Shown: positions 33,990 through 45,609 of the stretch, in pieces | Numbering within the stretch: position 1 is the first letter of the stretch | Layout: the number at the start of each line of letters is the position of its first letter | Assembly (NCBI GenBank): GCA_011947345.1 | Contig: JAAVTG010000519.1 | Coordinates: forward strand, 682,001-746,000 | Length of the DNA: 64,000 bases | Direction of reading: 5' to 3' | Source of the DNA: Phytophthora quininea | Taxonomy: Eukaryota > Oomycota > Peronosporomycetes > Peronosporales > Peronosporaceae | Notes under the pieces: model-generated | Told to the model about the DNA's origin: nothing | The model's input: the letters and a program-made list of their open reading frames with translations, nothing else | Database searches by the model: none | Position numbers and translations under genes: made by a program

Positions 33990-35269
33990 TGCCGTGCACG
34001 GCACCTGAGAAAGCTTGCATTAAAGCGCCTCCATTGCCAGGGTGTGGCTTGGAGGGTGCCCCAGATGACGCTGCAAGGCAGGCTTCGCTAGCATTTCTCG
34101 GGCCATTTGCGCGGTTAGTCGCCCGTCGATTCGAGTATATCGCTCCACAGCATTCGATCCCCATCTTCCGAACAGTTTAACTGCGAGACTGTCAAATCCA
34201 GCGTTGAATAGCGCGGAAGCGCCGCGGCTACGCAGTGAATGCGAACCATATCGCTCGAATTCTTGACTTGCAGCTTTTGCCGCCGTCTTGATGGCCGACA
34301 CAAGGTGGCGTACTTGGAGATTGGTTGACGCGTTGATCTTGCATAGCAACGAGTTCTCTGCCACGTCCAGCGTCTTGTGATGTTCAACCAGGTACCATGC
34401 TGCGAGAACAGGGCAACACCAACTTGCTCCAGAGCGCTCCAGTCTACGCGTAGTCCTGACGCCGAATTGATCTGACTTGCTGCCGCGAAAATGCACCTCG
34501 ACCGCGTATACATCCGACAAGCGTATGGCTTTCTGGTGGTTCTTGCTTACAAACGAAATGTCCGAGCGATGGAGCGCATATGGTTGAACCTTCGACCCGA
34601 CAGCTAGATACTCTGACCTTCGGAGAAGAAAGAAGAAACCCAGCACCGAAGCCCCCAAAGAACCCGGTGCTGGGTTGAGCAGAAGTCGAGCTGGCGGTGC
34701 AGTGCTTTGAGAATACCTGGGGTGATAGGCGATTTTGGGTTGGTGGGAAGATCCTACCTTCGCATTCCTGTGATTGCGAGTTGATGGCCTGGGAGCAACG
34801 AGACCCCGTATCCGACCATTCGCCGATGATACCACGATGCGTGGCTGACTTTGGAGAGCACGGTGTTGGCAGAGTTTCCAGAGCTTGAGCGACTCCACCC
34901 GTATCGCCAGCAGTAGGTAGCGAAAAGACCGAGCTGGTAAGAATGTTTTCGGGGCTCTTCAGGCAGCCATCTTAGAAGTTGCAGCCACTCGCACCATTGA
35001 CACCACTGCGCCCAAGTGCTGCTATATTTCGTTCTTGATGACGTGGCCAACGACTTGGTTTGAAGAGACTCGAAAAGTTCGTGTAGAGTTTCCTGCACCC
35101 GAGCGGGACTTGTGTCTGTGACGACGACGAAGAAAGGTTAGTCCAACGTTCTCTGTACGGCTCAGAGCAGGCTCGCAACGCAGCATCAGCCATCCAATTG
35201 GATGATCCAGGTATGTGGCTTGCCGACACGCGCAAGTTGTAGTACACTTCGGCGAGACCGATACTCCTG
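33990..35269 (-). pseudogene. RNase H tail and tyrosine recombinase of the DIRS-like element
   Basis: Right after the piggyBac, 35247 onward reads LRVSASHIPGSSNWMADAAL, the RNase H/RT tail. Next, 35098-34754 contains the helical core-binding half of a tyrosine recombinase (SRTKYSSTWAQWCQWCEWLQ). The catalytic half is a 292-residue open frame, 34898-34020: GFFFLLRRSEYLA (first Arg), GSHSLRSRGASALF (His-x-x-Arg), LFGRWGSNAVERYTRI (Trp and nucleophilic Tyr). All catalytic positions are present. Frameshifts near 35090 and 34650 break the gene. The enzyme would integrate a circular DNA intermediate. Confidence 0.8.
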
Positions 35270-35523
35270 TTAACCCCCTACTCCGGCGTTACGGATTCTC
35301 CGGAATATATATTATAGAGGTGAAATTATTCCGAGAGCTCCGCAACAGCCTAATTCTCGCATATAGAATTTTGTATGTATAAAGTTCAACAGACCCGGTT
35401 GGGGACAAGTGACATGAAAATTCGCGGAAAAGGGGTCGGGGACCAGATATAAGATCGCACAGACCCACGAGTCTTTATTTCGCAATCTGCCAGCACGAAG
35501 ACAAGACGCCAACCTGCACGACC

Positions 35524-38500
35524 ATGGAGAAAACTTTCCACCAAATGTGGCGCGAGCTTCGGAAAAAGGGATGGACGTGGAAGAGGTCAAAGGGACTCAG
35601 CTACGACAACACGTATGTGCCTCCAAATGGGAATGTTGGCGGCAAAGAAGGTGTCGACCACTTCGTCGGTGAGTTGTGCGATTTTGGTGCAGTTTACTTA
35701 TGTATACACTAACGCACATTACTGCTCAATGTAGGCCACGAGAGCCTGATGCACTACTGCCGCCAGCACGGGTGGCTGGAACTACCGTATGCTTCGGTGT
35801 ACGCACCGACCTCGCCATCGCCGAGCCCGGGTCCAGCTCCTGCGTTGAGTGTTGCTCGAGTCCAGCGCCAAGTCCAGCGCCAAGCCCAGCACCAAGCCCA
35901 GCACCAACACCTGCGTCAAGTTCTGCCCCGACTGCTTCGAGCCCAGGTCCTGCACCTGCGCCTCCGGCGTTAGTGCTTCGTCCATCAAGTTATGCTTGTC
36001 CAGCCACATCTGCACGCTCACTTGAGAACCGTTCGACTCGACCTTCGACAGCTTCAAAAGCGAAACGAAAGTCGCTTTCTAAGAGAATTGTGGAAGCGAA
36101 GAAGCCCGCTGCGAAGAAAGTGTCAAAACGCAAGACACGTACCAGCCGACACTCACCGTCCAAGCGCCAGCGAGAGGGTACGTACATGCATCAGGATCGA
36201 GTGGAGACTTGAAAGCACTCACTCAAATTGTTGTTCCGGATCATATAGACTCTACTATTCCGGAGATGACCGAAGCTATTCCGTCTACTACGGATGAGGC
36301 TGTTACGGGTGCTGTTCCGGATAGGCCTGTGCAACCTATTCCGGATGCGACTGTGGAGGCGAACTCACTTGTACCTGAGGTTCGCGATGACGCCGTTACA
36401 ATGGATGACTTAGACTCGGACAACTTCCTGTCTGCACTTCGGCGTGATCGTCTCTTCGACCCGCTAGATGATGATGATCTCAACGTCGGCGAGGAAGATT
36501 GGTTACTACCATTGGGCTCTGACACGGAAGGTGATGAAGACACAGTGTTGCACGACAAAGACGAGTCAGACGATGGCGATGATGCTGCTGTGTTCTTCGA
36601 GGAGGACGAACCCGAGGAGCCGATTATGTTCAACTTGCGGAAGGCTGAGTTGGACGCATTACAACAGGAAGGGTGGAGTGCCTACGACGAGGAGGACTCT
36701 GACGAACTTCGTGTGAACGCTGCCCAACTTTACGACGGTCCCTGCGGCCCGACAAAGGCGGCATTGGCTTTCGCGGAAAGCCCTTTGGCGATCTTCTACT
36801 TCTTTCTCCCGGAGGAGCTATGGCGAAAGATTGCTGCGGAGACGAATCAATTTTGTGAAGAGTGTGTCGACGACGTGGCTGTCTCGATGCGGGCGCGGGC
36901 TAGAGCACGCAAAGCAACGACCCCGTCAACGTTGGTGTTGTCAGTGGATGAGTACAAGGTTAAACTACGCCGTAAGAATTCCATTCAGCCTCACGAACTG
37001 GTTCGCTTCATTGGCTTGCTGATCGCACTCTCGCTGGAGCCGCGACGAGAGAGCCTGAGCCGCCTCTGGATCACGAAAGTTGAGGGCGCCCTTTCGCGTG
37101 GTACGTTTGGGCAATTTCTAAGTCGCGATCGGTTCCAAGATATCACAAGATATCTGCACTTCAGTGACAACTCCAAACAAGCCGACAGCCACGACCGCGC
37201 ATTCGAGATTCGCCCCGTCCTGCAAGCGCTACAGAAAACATTCTTCCGCGGCTATCGCTTGGGAGCGAAGATCTCATTCGACGAGGGCATGGTTCCGATG
37301 CGTCACCGCAGAAACCCCATGAGGCAGTACATGTCGGCGAAGCCTAACAAGTGGGGCACAAAGTTTTACTTGACGTGTTGTGCGGAGACGGCATACTGTG
37401 CAAGGTAAAGTGATATAACTCTGCATCCGTAATATGTACGGGATGTGATTGACTGTATTCCGGATTTGACTGACTTTACTACGGATGGCATGTTGCAGGT
37501 TGGATATATATTGCGGCAAGGCCAACAAGAATGAGCAAGCTGTTGCCCAAAAGGCGGTGGTCAAGAACTTGATAAATTTCCTACGCGGTCAGCAGTCGCA
37601 ACGACTGGTTTGCACAGACAACTACTACACGTTGCTTCCTTTGTCGGACAAGCTGCTCTCAATGGGCATCTACCACGTCGGAACCATGCGCTCGGATCGA
37701 CTGGGTGGTGCAAAGGTATTGAGTTCGAGACCAAAAGTCGACCAAAGAACATGGCGCGAGGCACCTACAAAATTGCTCAATGGCAAGAGCGCCCAGAGTT
37801 TATTGCGCTGGTTTGGATGGACTCCCAGCCAGTGCGGTTCCTGGCTACTGGTTGCTCTACACAGCCGGCTCAAGTGACTCGTCGTGAGCCTGACGGCTCC
37901 ATCTCAGCGGTGCCGTGTCCTCGCCTGGTCATCGACTACCATGAGACTATGGGCGGCGTAGATGTACACGATCAACTGCGCCTGCAGCGCTACTCCATCC
38001 AGAAATCCGTGCGGATGCGGAAGTACTACAAGATAATATTCTTAGGGCTGGTGGATCTGGCGTTAGTGAGCGCGTTCATTGTGCACAAAATCGCGATGCA
38101 AAAGGCGGGAAGCCGGTGCCAACGCACGCTGAGTTCATGCGGCGACTGCATGTCGATCTGCTGTCACAAACAAGGGAGGACTTCGTGGCGGGAAACAATG
38201 GCGAGGAGCTCTTTGACGTCGCCACTGCCGCGACAGCCACACACGCTGCAGCAAACACGAGAGAAAAACGGTCAGAAAAGCAGGCAGTGGGTCTGTAAGG
38301 TCTGCTCAGTCCTGGCGGGACCTGGAATTAGGAGCTTCGAGAGCCGCTTCTTCTGTCGAAGCTGTTCCATCGCGAAGGGGTCGCGTGGCTCTCTGCAACA
38401 CGGCCCGACGCCTGGACCAAGACAGCGAGCTCACCTGCAGCCAAGTATGGCACCAGACCTGGCGAAACGGCACCGCTATCCCCCCGAGCTGCAGCACAAG

Positions 38501-38560
38501 ATCCGCTTCGTAAAGAAGCGCAGAGTAGAAGACGGTGAGACGGATGAAGGGTTTATCTAA
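35524..38560 (+). pseudogene. piggyBac transposase (DDE_Tnp_1_7) with three introns, frameshifted
   Basis: Exon 1 (35524-35668) starts MEKTFHQMWRELRKKGWTWK. Introns with good borders lie at 35669-35734, 36178-36248 and 37407-37499. A Ser/Pro/Ala minisatellite, a basic stretch (KAKRKSLSKR) and an acidic region precede the core. The three catalytic Asp are intact: SFDEGMVPM (about 37280), CTDNYYT (about 37610) and MGGVDVHDQL (about 37950). The C-terminus has a Cys finger (VCKVCSVLAG ... FFCRSCS). One-base shifts near 35850, 37716, 38112 and 38262 break the frame. It is a recent element that may have been active lately; the shifts could partly be sequence errors. Confidence 0.85.
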
Positions 38561-38594
38561 GCACTAAATGCAGCACGCGTACCTTTTGACTCCT

Positions 38595-38659
38595 CACCAA
38601 ACTTTTCGGCCAGTTCTCCTCTACTACCTTCTAGTAGAGAACTGGCCGAAAATTTGGTG
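38595..38659. other. Long imperfect hairpin after the piggyBac transposase stop
   Basis: Two arms of about 28 bases are complementary except for small indels (CACCAAACTTTTCGGCCAGT against its complement ACTGGCCGAAAATTTGGTG). The loop is about 5 bases, in TACTACCTTCTAGTA. It begins 35 bp past the transposase stop and inside the right terminus. It could act as a 3' end structure, a small-RNA source or the mark of a nested mini-element. Confidence 0.7.
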
Positions 38660-38936
38660 CGCGAAGCTGGAGGACTTTTGGCGCGAAACGGAGCCCCCAT
38701 CTTAAATTTATCATAACGGTTTTGCAGGGAGATCGCAAGGCGAAGGTTTTAGAGCATGTTTTGTTCAGCAAAACCGTTGTCACAACAGATCTCGCCCAAT
38801 CACAATCGCCATATCGCCCTACGTGGCGCCAAAAGGGCTTAATACAGGGTAATAAGTACTGATTTTCCGCCATACGTTAATTCATATGTTCACTATAACG
38901 GATAATCCGGAATAATTTAAGGAGTAGAGGGGTTAA

Positions 38937-41226
38937 TTTCCTGACCGAAGGGATTCTTGGAGTGTAGTTTGTTGCACCACTGAACTGCAGCCGTATTATC
39001 ACTCCAGCATTGGATATACACCAAGCTTCCAGCGGCTTGATGATACCATTTTGACCCCCACGACCACAGAGCTAATGCAATACACAGGTGTTCTCGGACA
39101 TTTATGGAGAAATCGATGTCGTTTTGAGATACCTGAGAAATCATTAGCAATTCGTCGTCATCGAAAGCGATCTGAATGAACTCGTTTGCGGCAGGGTCGA
39201 GAACAGCAAGTCCAGCGTTAGAGGCGTCCATGTACAGCTCCACATGAGTTTTCACCGTGTCACCGAACATTGACAACGGTAATTCGGCAAGGTGGCCGTG
39301 CGTTAAAATTTGTTGAAACCACAACAAATCGGCACGCGATCCTGCCGACAGATGAATATTGCTGAATCGTGACGTTGACGTACTTTGGTATTGCAAACGC
39401 TGATAGAAGGGTCTTGTCGTGTGCAGGCAAGTAGCCACATGCCAAAAGCTGCCTAGGACTTTATAAAACTCTGTTTTGGTAGCCGTTCCTCGGTCCAGCA
39501 TTGCTGTAACGCGTCCTTTGGCTTTGGCTACTTTGTCTGATGGAATTGACACAGTTCGGGGCGTAGTATTCCACAACAATCCCAGTGCAACTAATTCGGA
39601 GCTCCATTTCGAAAATTTTGCTTCGTTGATTGATCTAGCACCCAGGACGGCCAGCATGGCGTGACGTAAGGTAGCTTCAGCAAGGTGAAGGCGATCGTCC
39701 ACATCAGGTTCGACCAGTATATGGTCGTCTACCCACTCATACGGGAAAAACGCATTTTCATCTGTTGATGAGGACACCGACGCAGGTGAATTTGACCCCA
39801 TGAGCCACGAAATTGCTCGACCAAACAGCGCATAATAGGGTGGTGAACCTGACCATCCAAATGGAGCGGCAAGGTCTATCACAAGGATACCCAGTTCCGC
39901 TATATAGGCCGCCATTCTGAAAACTTGGTTTGCACGAGTGCGTAAATGTCGAAAAGCACCTTTGACATCCCCTTTGAGAAGGCGTATACGGCCTTCGTGA
40001 CCGTTTATCGCCAAATACTCAATTCGAACTGCGATAATTTTCACTGACTCATAGTGAACCTTGGGGACTGACTCCACAATAAATGCATCATTAACGGAAG
40101 TACGCCTTGGAAATGATAGATCGTGGATCGTGCGAACTTCCTCGTAAGGATTTACACCTTTCTTTACCACTGCACCAAGCGGGCTGCAGACTACTTCGGG
40201 CCACAGGTTCAGAATATCAGTGTCCACAACCAGGTATTGGCCGGAGGATTGACCTTCGCGAATGCTACGAGTGACCGCCCGCAGGTAACGACGACAAGAC
40301 CCATGGTTCTTTGGTGGTGGTCTCCTCGGTAGTGGACCGCTCCGCCATAGCGCATCTATCCCGTGTTCAGCAATTTCGATGAGAAGGTCCAGGTGTGGGT
40401 AACCGTTAAGTACAAACCGAAGGCGATCCGGGTCGATTCCCTTATTTGGTCTAGAATCGTTGGCATTTTCTCCTCTCAAGAATAGTGTCGTTTCTTCCAG
40501 ACTCATACGCTTGCTGCGGATGAGATGAAACAACGTTGAACACGCCGTCTTATCAATTTCGAAATGATCCCTACATTTTCCGCGGAGTAATTGATAAACG
40601 AGCCCTTGCCGCAACAGCTCTTCCTCGAGCACCATCTGAATAGTACGTGCCGTCGAAAGCGACAAATTGACATTGATCGTGCTGGTGGTAGAACACGTCA
40701 ACCAATTTTGATCAACACGTCTCGATTGGCGACCGCATACGCACTCCACTGACCTCAAAGTCGGTACAACCGACTCGGTAGTAACTTCAGCTACATGCGC
40801 GTAGGAAACCTCACCAATCTTACCTGTTGTATCGGCATATTTGTCATCGGTGAGATCCAGCTGACGACCGCATGCACCCTCTGCTGGCACACCACTTAAT
40901 TCTCTCGGGTAAGCGATGCGATCAGCTACCAGAGCGCAGGAAACTTCGTCACCGATGCCATTCACCACTCCACTTTCTTTTCTGGATTTGTTAGTCTGAC
41001 GACCGCATGCACCCTCCACCGACCCACCGCTTGCCTCAGCAGGAAAGTCAGCTACCAGAGTGCAGGAAACCTCGTCAGACCCGCCGTTGTCATCACAATA
41101 ATCACTAGTAACACATTTTGTTGGACGACCGCATGCGCTCTCCGCTGACCCACCACTTGAAGCAACAGCGTCAGCGGGATGATCAGCAACCAGAGTACAG
41201 GAAACCTCGTCGGACATTTGTGCCAC
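38937..41226 (-). pseudogene. DIRS-like reverse transcriptase-RNase H with four Cys-motif repeats
   Basis: This open frame runs from 41226 to the piggyBac edge. Residues 1-167 hold four repeats, each opening with EVSC or EVSY (residues 7, 52, 94, 139) and closing with CGR(P/Q) (32, 74, 119, 164), spaced 42-45 residues. The reverse transcriptase follows: GDVKGAFRHLRTRANQVFRM, APFGWSGSPPYYALFGRAIS and EWVDDHIL (catalytic Asp pair near residue 497). RNase H: HVELYMDASNAGLAVL (about 665) and CWSDNTAAVQWCNKLHSKNP (about 745). It is intact until the insertion, so the RT was functional until recently or still was when piggyBac hit. The true start may lie upstream, overlapping the Gag end. Confidence 0.85.
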
Positions 41227-41301
41227 ACACTTCAGTTGGTCAGGCTGCTTCGGTTCATGCTGAGGTGGAACCCATTTGACCTGACCATTAAGAGCGAGTC
41301 A

Positions 41302-43312
41302 TACGTCGGCATGTTCAGCTTTTAGACCCCCGAATCGCTTAGTGATTTCAGCCTTTACGATGTCAGGGAGTTGCGCAGGGACAAAATGAGCGTTGATGCA
41401 AGACCCGCCAGCAATGGGCTTGCAGCCTTGCTGAGATAGGAATCTCATGCAAAGCCGACGCGCGTTTCCAGACGTGGGGTCAACTTGAGATGGCAGCTGG
41501 CGTAGTACATGTTTCGGGATTCGCCCAAACTTCTGCTTACCATGATCACGATATGGTAGCTGTTGCCGTGAGCTGTGTGGAATGTCCCGTTGGACGGGAG
41601 CTGCCTCCACCCGCAATTCGTCTACTCGACGGTGAACTTTCACGAACATCAAGTCTCGAAGAAGGCGATCCTCGGTAGAGCACCGTTGAATGACCGAGCA
41701 AAAATCTCCCTCGGCTTCCACTCTGTCACGGAAATCTTCAAGAACATCGTTTACCTAGAACACTAAACTGGAGAGCTCTTTGACCGACCATGTCACCAGT
41801 TTGATGGTTTCCTCGAGAAACTTAAGAATTCCTTCAACCAACGCAGCCAGTTCGGTACAACAAAACTCGCGCGTATAAGTCAGAAACACTCTTGTCGCAT
41901 CCACGACATCTTCGATGCATGTTGCCGGCGTTGCAGCAGCAAACTCTGCAGTGGCCGACATGTTATCAAAGTTAGAGCCACCCGATTCAAGCCATGCCAC
42001 GCGCTCATCACGCGAGAATCTGGCGAAATGCCTGATGGACAAGCCCCGGAACCAAACCTCATGTCGTAAATCCGTGTGCATACACCAGGAAGAGCCTTGA
42101 ACGCCGCGTGCTCTGACCGAATCAAGCTTTTACAAAACAAGATAGCGGACTTACCTTCGTGCTTGGCTGATGTTATGCGGTCGTGGATAAGTACTTGGTC
42201 GTTCGATTGTACAAACGCATATTTGGAAGGAGCACAGGATTTCTTTGGCGCTGAAGATGATACCGTCCGCACTTGAGCTTCTTGGTCACGGACCAGCGCC
42301 TTGGAAACAGTCCCTTCTGTGCTGCGCTCATTACGAATACTTAAGAAGTGTTCCAAAAGCTCGGGATCGTCACCATGCTTGTCGACTATCAGTGCATCTT
42401 TATCTAGCGCGAGGCGTCGACGTGAAAACTTGATGTGAGAAACTTTGGTTTCTCTTTCGTTGGTAGTATCACCGCGTGGTCTCTTAGCACGGATGCTTAA
42501 GGCCGCCGCGGAGTTCGGCTCATGACCCGCGCTTTCGGAAACATCTTGTGGTGAGTCATCGTCATCGGAGAATGGGTCGAATAGCTCCTGCACATCGTGA
42601 ACGGAGGCACTGATTGAAGCTGCTCTTAAATTCTGCGGAAGGTTCGAAGGACGACAAAATGACTCACCCACGCTTCGAGGAATCGGTTGGTGATTTCCAT
42701 CAACGTAGTATGCGAAATCAACAGCATGTTATAGAGGGAAGTCTAGATCGTCCCCCGACTTGGGGTCAATCCATTGACACGACTTGGCCGGGTCGGGGGC
42801 GCTATCCATCTCCAAAACCTCCCCGAGTATTTGAGAGAGATCATTGGAGCCGGACCGGCCATCCCGACCGAGTACATGAGCCAAAAATGGAGCTCTCGAG
42901 GGCATGAATGTCACTTGTGCTCCAGTCATTGGTGTTAAACGTAATATGCTCAAGCAGAAGTGCTACCACTGGTGCCACAACTGAGATCTCGGACGCCTCA
43001 GCTACCAGCTCATGCCCACCCGACCTCATCGTAATTGCACCATCAGAGACACTGTAGTTAACTTGCTGGTCATTGATCGCGCTCACCGGACGTCGAAGAA
43101 GGGACACTCGTCCTAATTGGTTGACTCTAGCTGCACGAACCACACGCTCCTCGGCAACGGAGCGGGCAAGCGTGCCTCCCCCCTTCAAAGCTACGATACT
43201 TAACCGTGTCTGCATCCAGCGAGACAACCCTCGCATAGAACGGTAGCTCGACATCTTGATCCACTAACTCGGGAGTGAGGTGAAGAAACGAGCGAGAGGT
43301 AAGTCGAACCAT
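41302..43312 (-). pseudogene. Gag-like region of the DIRS-like element
   Basis: Minus-strand frames follow one another: 43312-42841 (LVDQDVELPFYARVVSLDAD; LSIVALKGGGTLARSVAEER), 42671-41880 (acidic DPFSDDDDSPQD, basic RAKRPRGDT, then SKYAFVQSNDQVLIHDRITS), 42081-41755 (FARFSRDERVAWLESGGSN) and 41721-41302. The last part ends with a Cys-His segment (LCMRFLSQQGCKPIAGGSCI, then NAHF), a possible nucleic-acid-binding finger as in Gag. Shifts and one stop near 41762 separate the parts. It precedes the RT frame and partly abuts it. Confidence 0.55.
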
Positions 43313-44772
43313 TCTTCCGGTGTTTGGAACTTGTAGTGAGATGCTTAAGCGCGAGAAGGCAAAATCGAAACTCCTCGTGCGACTCCTACTCTCCTACGTT
43401 AGTTTCATCTTTTGCTGCCACCGCTCAAAAGCTATTTTCGATACTTCTCGAAAATAACCATTCTTCATACCATCACTGCAGCGAGGTGGTTTTCCATACC
43501 ATCCACAATTTTGTTAGTATAAAAAGTAAAGTTCGCCTAGAGTTTTCAGTAACGAATACATATGCGGAATTACTCCCTGTCCTTCACCCGATAAAATTTT
43601 TCAACACGATATTGACGAACAAAAGACCAACAAATGTCGCCTAACGTACCGCGCTTATGTGTATTCGTTACCTTGACACGAATTACGAACATTGCACTTC
43701 TCCCTGCTCACCAGTAGCAGCAACCATATTCGTTTAAACGACAGAGATCGTACCCCAGCCCCCACAGTTATTGCAGAAGTTATCCTGCAGCATTCGCTGC
43801 AAAGGGTCGAGGTAAAAGACGCACACAGACAGTGAATGTGATTCGTGGGATAACGGATGAAGATCGCACCGGCGAAAAGCCTAAGAGAACGGTGAAGAAG
43901 GACCGCGCGACGGCCGACGAAGATTTGGACGGTCACGATCACGAGTTGCTGGTAGAGAGAAAAATTCACGCAGGTAGGTTGGAAACGAAGGCGAGAGAAC
44001 CAGTAGCAGACGACGGTTCACTTCGACTTTTGCCGAACGAACAGTAAGCAGCAGCAAGAGGAGCAACGGGCAACGAACGGCGTCAACAGCACATACGACA
44101 GGACGCACAGACAGCTGATGGCCCCGACAACGCAACCAGTCGATGGCTCACAAAGCAGGACAGTACGAGCGGCAGAATTGGCGAGTTCGATCTTGCAACA
44201 GAACCACAGACTGCAGTAGGGCAAGCGACTCCGGTTGTTCAGCCCACGGGTTAAGACCGGTAGTCTTCGGGTTTTTCGATTTCGTAGACAGACCCGACAG
44301 TCTACGGATTGTCGAGCTCACGGAAACTTAGGTCAGGTGGTCGACTGCATCCAGTCTACCTAGTTAACGCAAAACCGACGGTCGCGGATTGTTGAGTTTA
44401 CAGAGGGCAAGCCGTCGGCGAAGTGCTTTCACGAGCGTTGGTGAAGGACGCACGGTGGTGACGAACCCAAAGTTGAGGATACGGTGAAGGTCAGAAGACA
44501 CAAGACATTGTTACAATTACACCGAGGACTGTAGAGCTGGACAGGAAGTAGCCAGACCCGATAGGGAGTAATACAAAAAGTCGGTCGCTAACTCAGTGAT
44601 GAGTAGCACCGGCACAGGGAGAACATATATTTTCTGTTGGACAGCACGACTCAGTTGTCGATTGCCCATCGGGACAGACGCAGGGTCAACACGAAACTCA
44701 AATCTCCACGAAGCAGAAGTGCAATAAAAAGCTTTGTTACAATAGGAAAGTAAAGTTTGGACACATTGACTC
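43313..44772. other. Unassigned sequence upstream of the DIRS-like element
   Basis: Expected to contain the 5' terminal repeat of the DIRS-like element. No gene is supported. A repeated CGG(A/T)TTGT(C/T)GAG(C/T)T word occurs near 44305 and 44386 and may be part of a terminal repeat. Confidence 0.35.
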
Positions 44773-45411
44773 TTAACAACGATTGCCTGACTCAGCCAGA
44801 CCATTTTTCGTGGTGGGTCGAAAACGAATTTACTAAACTAGATATGAGGCATCGTTAAACTGTGCCACTACATCATGCAACGGTGTAAAAACATATTCGG
44901 CTACGCTGTGCCGTGTAAGTAGCGTCCATTCAACTTATATTACATGATATGTAGGAGGTGGCAAGTTCAGATATTTGAAAAATTGTCGTTATGTCTCTCA
45001 AAACCAGTTATGCTTATCCAATCACAGGGCTATCAATATTGCCAACACGTTTGCGTCCAGATGTGCATTGAAGCGAAACGCCCTAAATGCGCCGCTAGAA
45101 CAGCTTCTTAAAGAAAAAAACTCAAAATGACCAATAATTTAGCACAGCTAGCCCAAGATCAAGGACGTCATGTGAAAATAATTCCAATCAAACGGTATTT
45201 TATTTTGCCTGTATAAAAGTTGCAGCCACTTTGCTCGGAATGCCATGTTTGGCCCCACAATTCAATAGCCAAAACAGATCTGACGATGCCACTGCCTCCA
45301 CTTCTCATACAAAAACGTCGATTTACTGGCATAAAACTTTTGTGCACTAATTTCTAAAACTGCCATTTTTCGTTGTTAAGAAGATGGAGCTGGATGACCC
45401 AGACAGTTTAC
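44773..45411. mobile_element. TTAA-flanked MITE, copy 2
   Basis: This copy is in reverse orientation to 15980-16733. The left end is TTAA (44773-44776) followed by a terminal repeat containing CTGACTCAGCCAGACCA. The right end near 45390-45411 is a degraded complement and its TTAA has become TTAC-like. The interior matches copy 1 along its length (for example CATATTACATGATATG... against its complement) with many changes and about 115 fewer bases. No coding capacity. It sits about 150 bp outside duplication copy B. Confidence 0.75.
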
Positions 45412-45609
45412 CAACCGAATTGAAAACGCTAAGAGAACAGTCATTGCCGCCGCATCAGTCTCTCTTAGTTGGATAGGAACGATCATGAAAGGAACGACAA
45501 AAGTTTTTCGTGGAGGTGGTGACTTAGATGATGGTCATAGAGATTCATGAACTGCACGAATGGCTACATTTTGCGACGTGTGCAAAAGGCAACTTGCTCA
45601 CAGTGAACG

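Larger units (their letters stand above)
35270..38936 (+). mobile_element. Complete piggyBac element inserted in the DIRS-like retrotransposon
   Basis: TTAA at 35270-35273 and at 38933-38936 bound a 3667-bp element. Directly inside are terminal repeats of about 11-12 bp (CCCCCTACTCC at the left; the complement of CCCCTCTACTCC at the right). A second inverted word (AACGGTTTTGC at 38715, GCAAAACCGTT at 38768) lies near the right end. Excising it with one TTAA joins the RNase H sequence of the host element in frame (FGQEI | N...). The transposase gene fills the interior. Confidence 0.9.
33950..43312 (-). mobile_element. DIRS/Ngaro-like tyrosine-recombinase retrotransposon, split by piggyBac
   Basis: Read on the minus strand from 43312: a Gag-like region, a long reverse transcriptase-RNase H frame, the rest of RNase H beyond the piggyBac insertion, then a tyrosine recombinase. 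No DDE integrase is present. RT plus YR defines the DIRS order. Terminal repeats could not be set; a weak direct repeat (GGTTTCCATACCA-like) occurs near 33932 and 43489. Removing the 3.67-kb piggyBac leaves about 5.7 kb, the usual size for this class. Confidence 0.8.

Noticed and set aside
36241..36633. A Ser-rich 130-residue minus-strand frame
   Set aside because: It is antisense to the acidic region of the piggyBac transposase.
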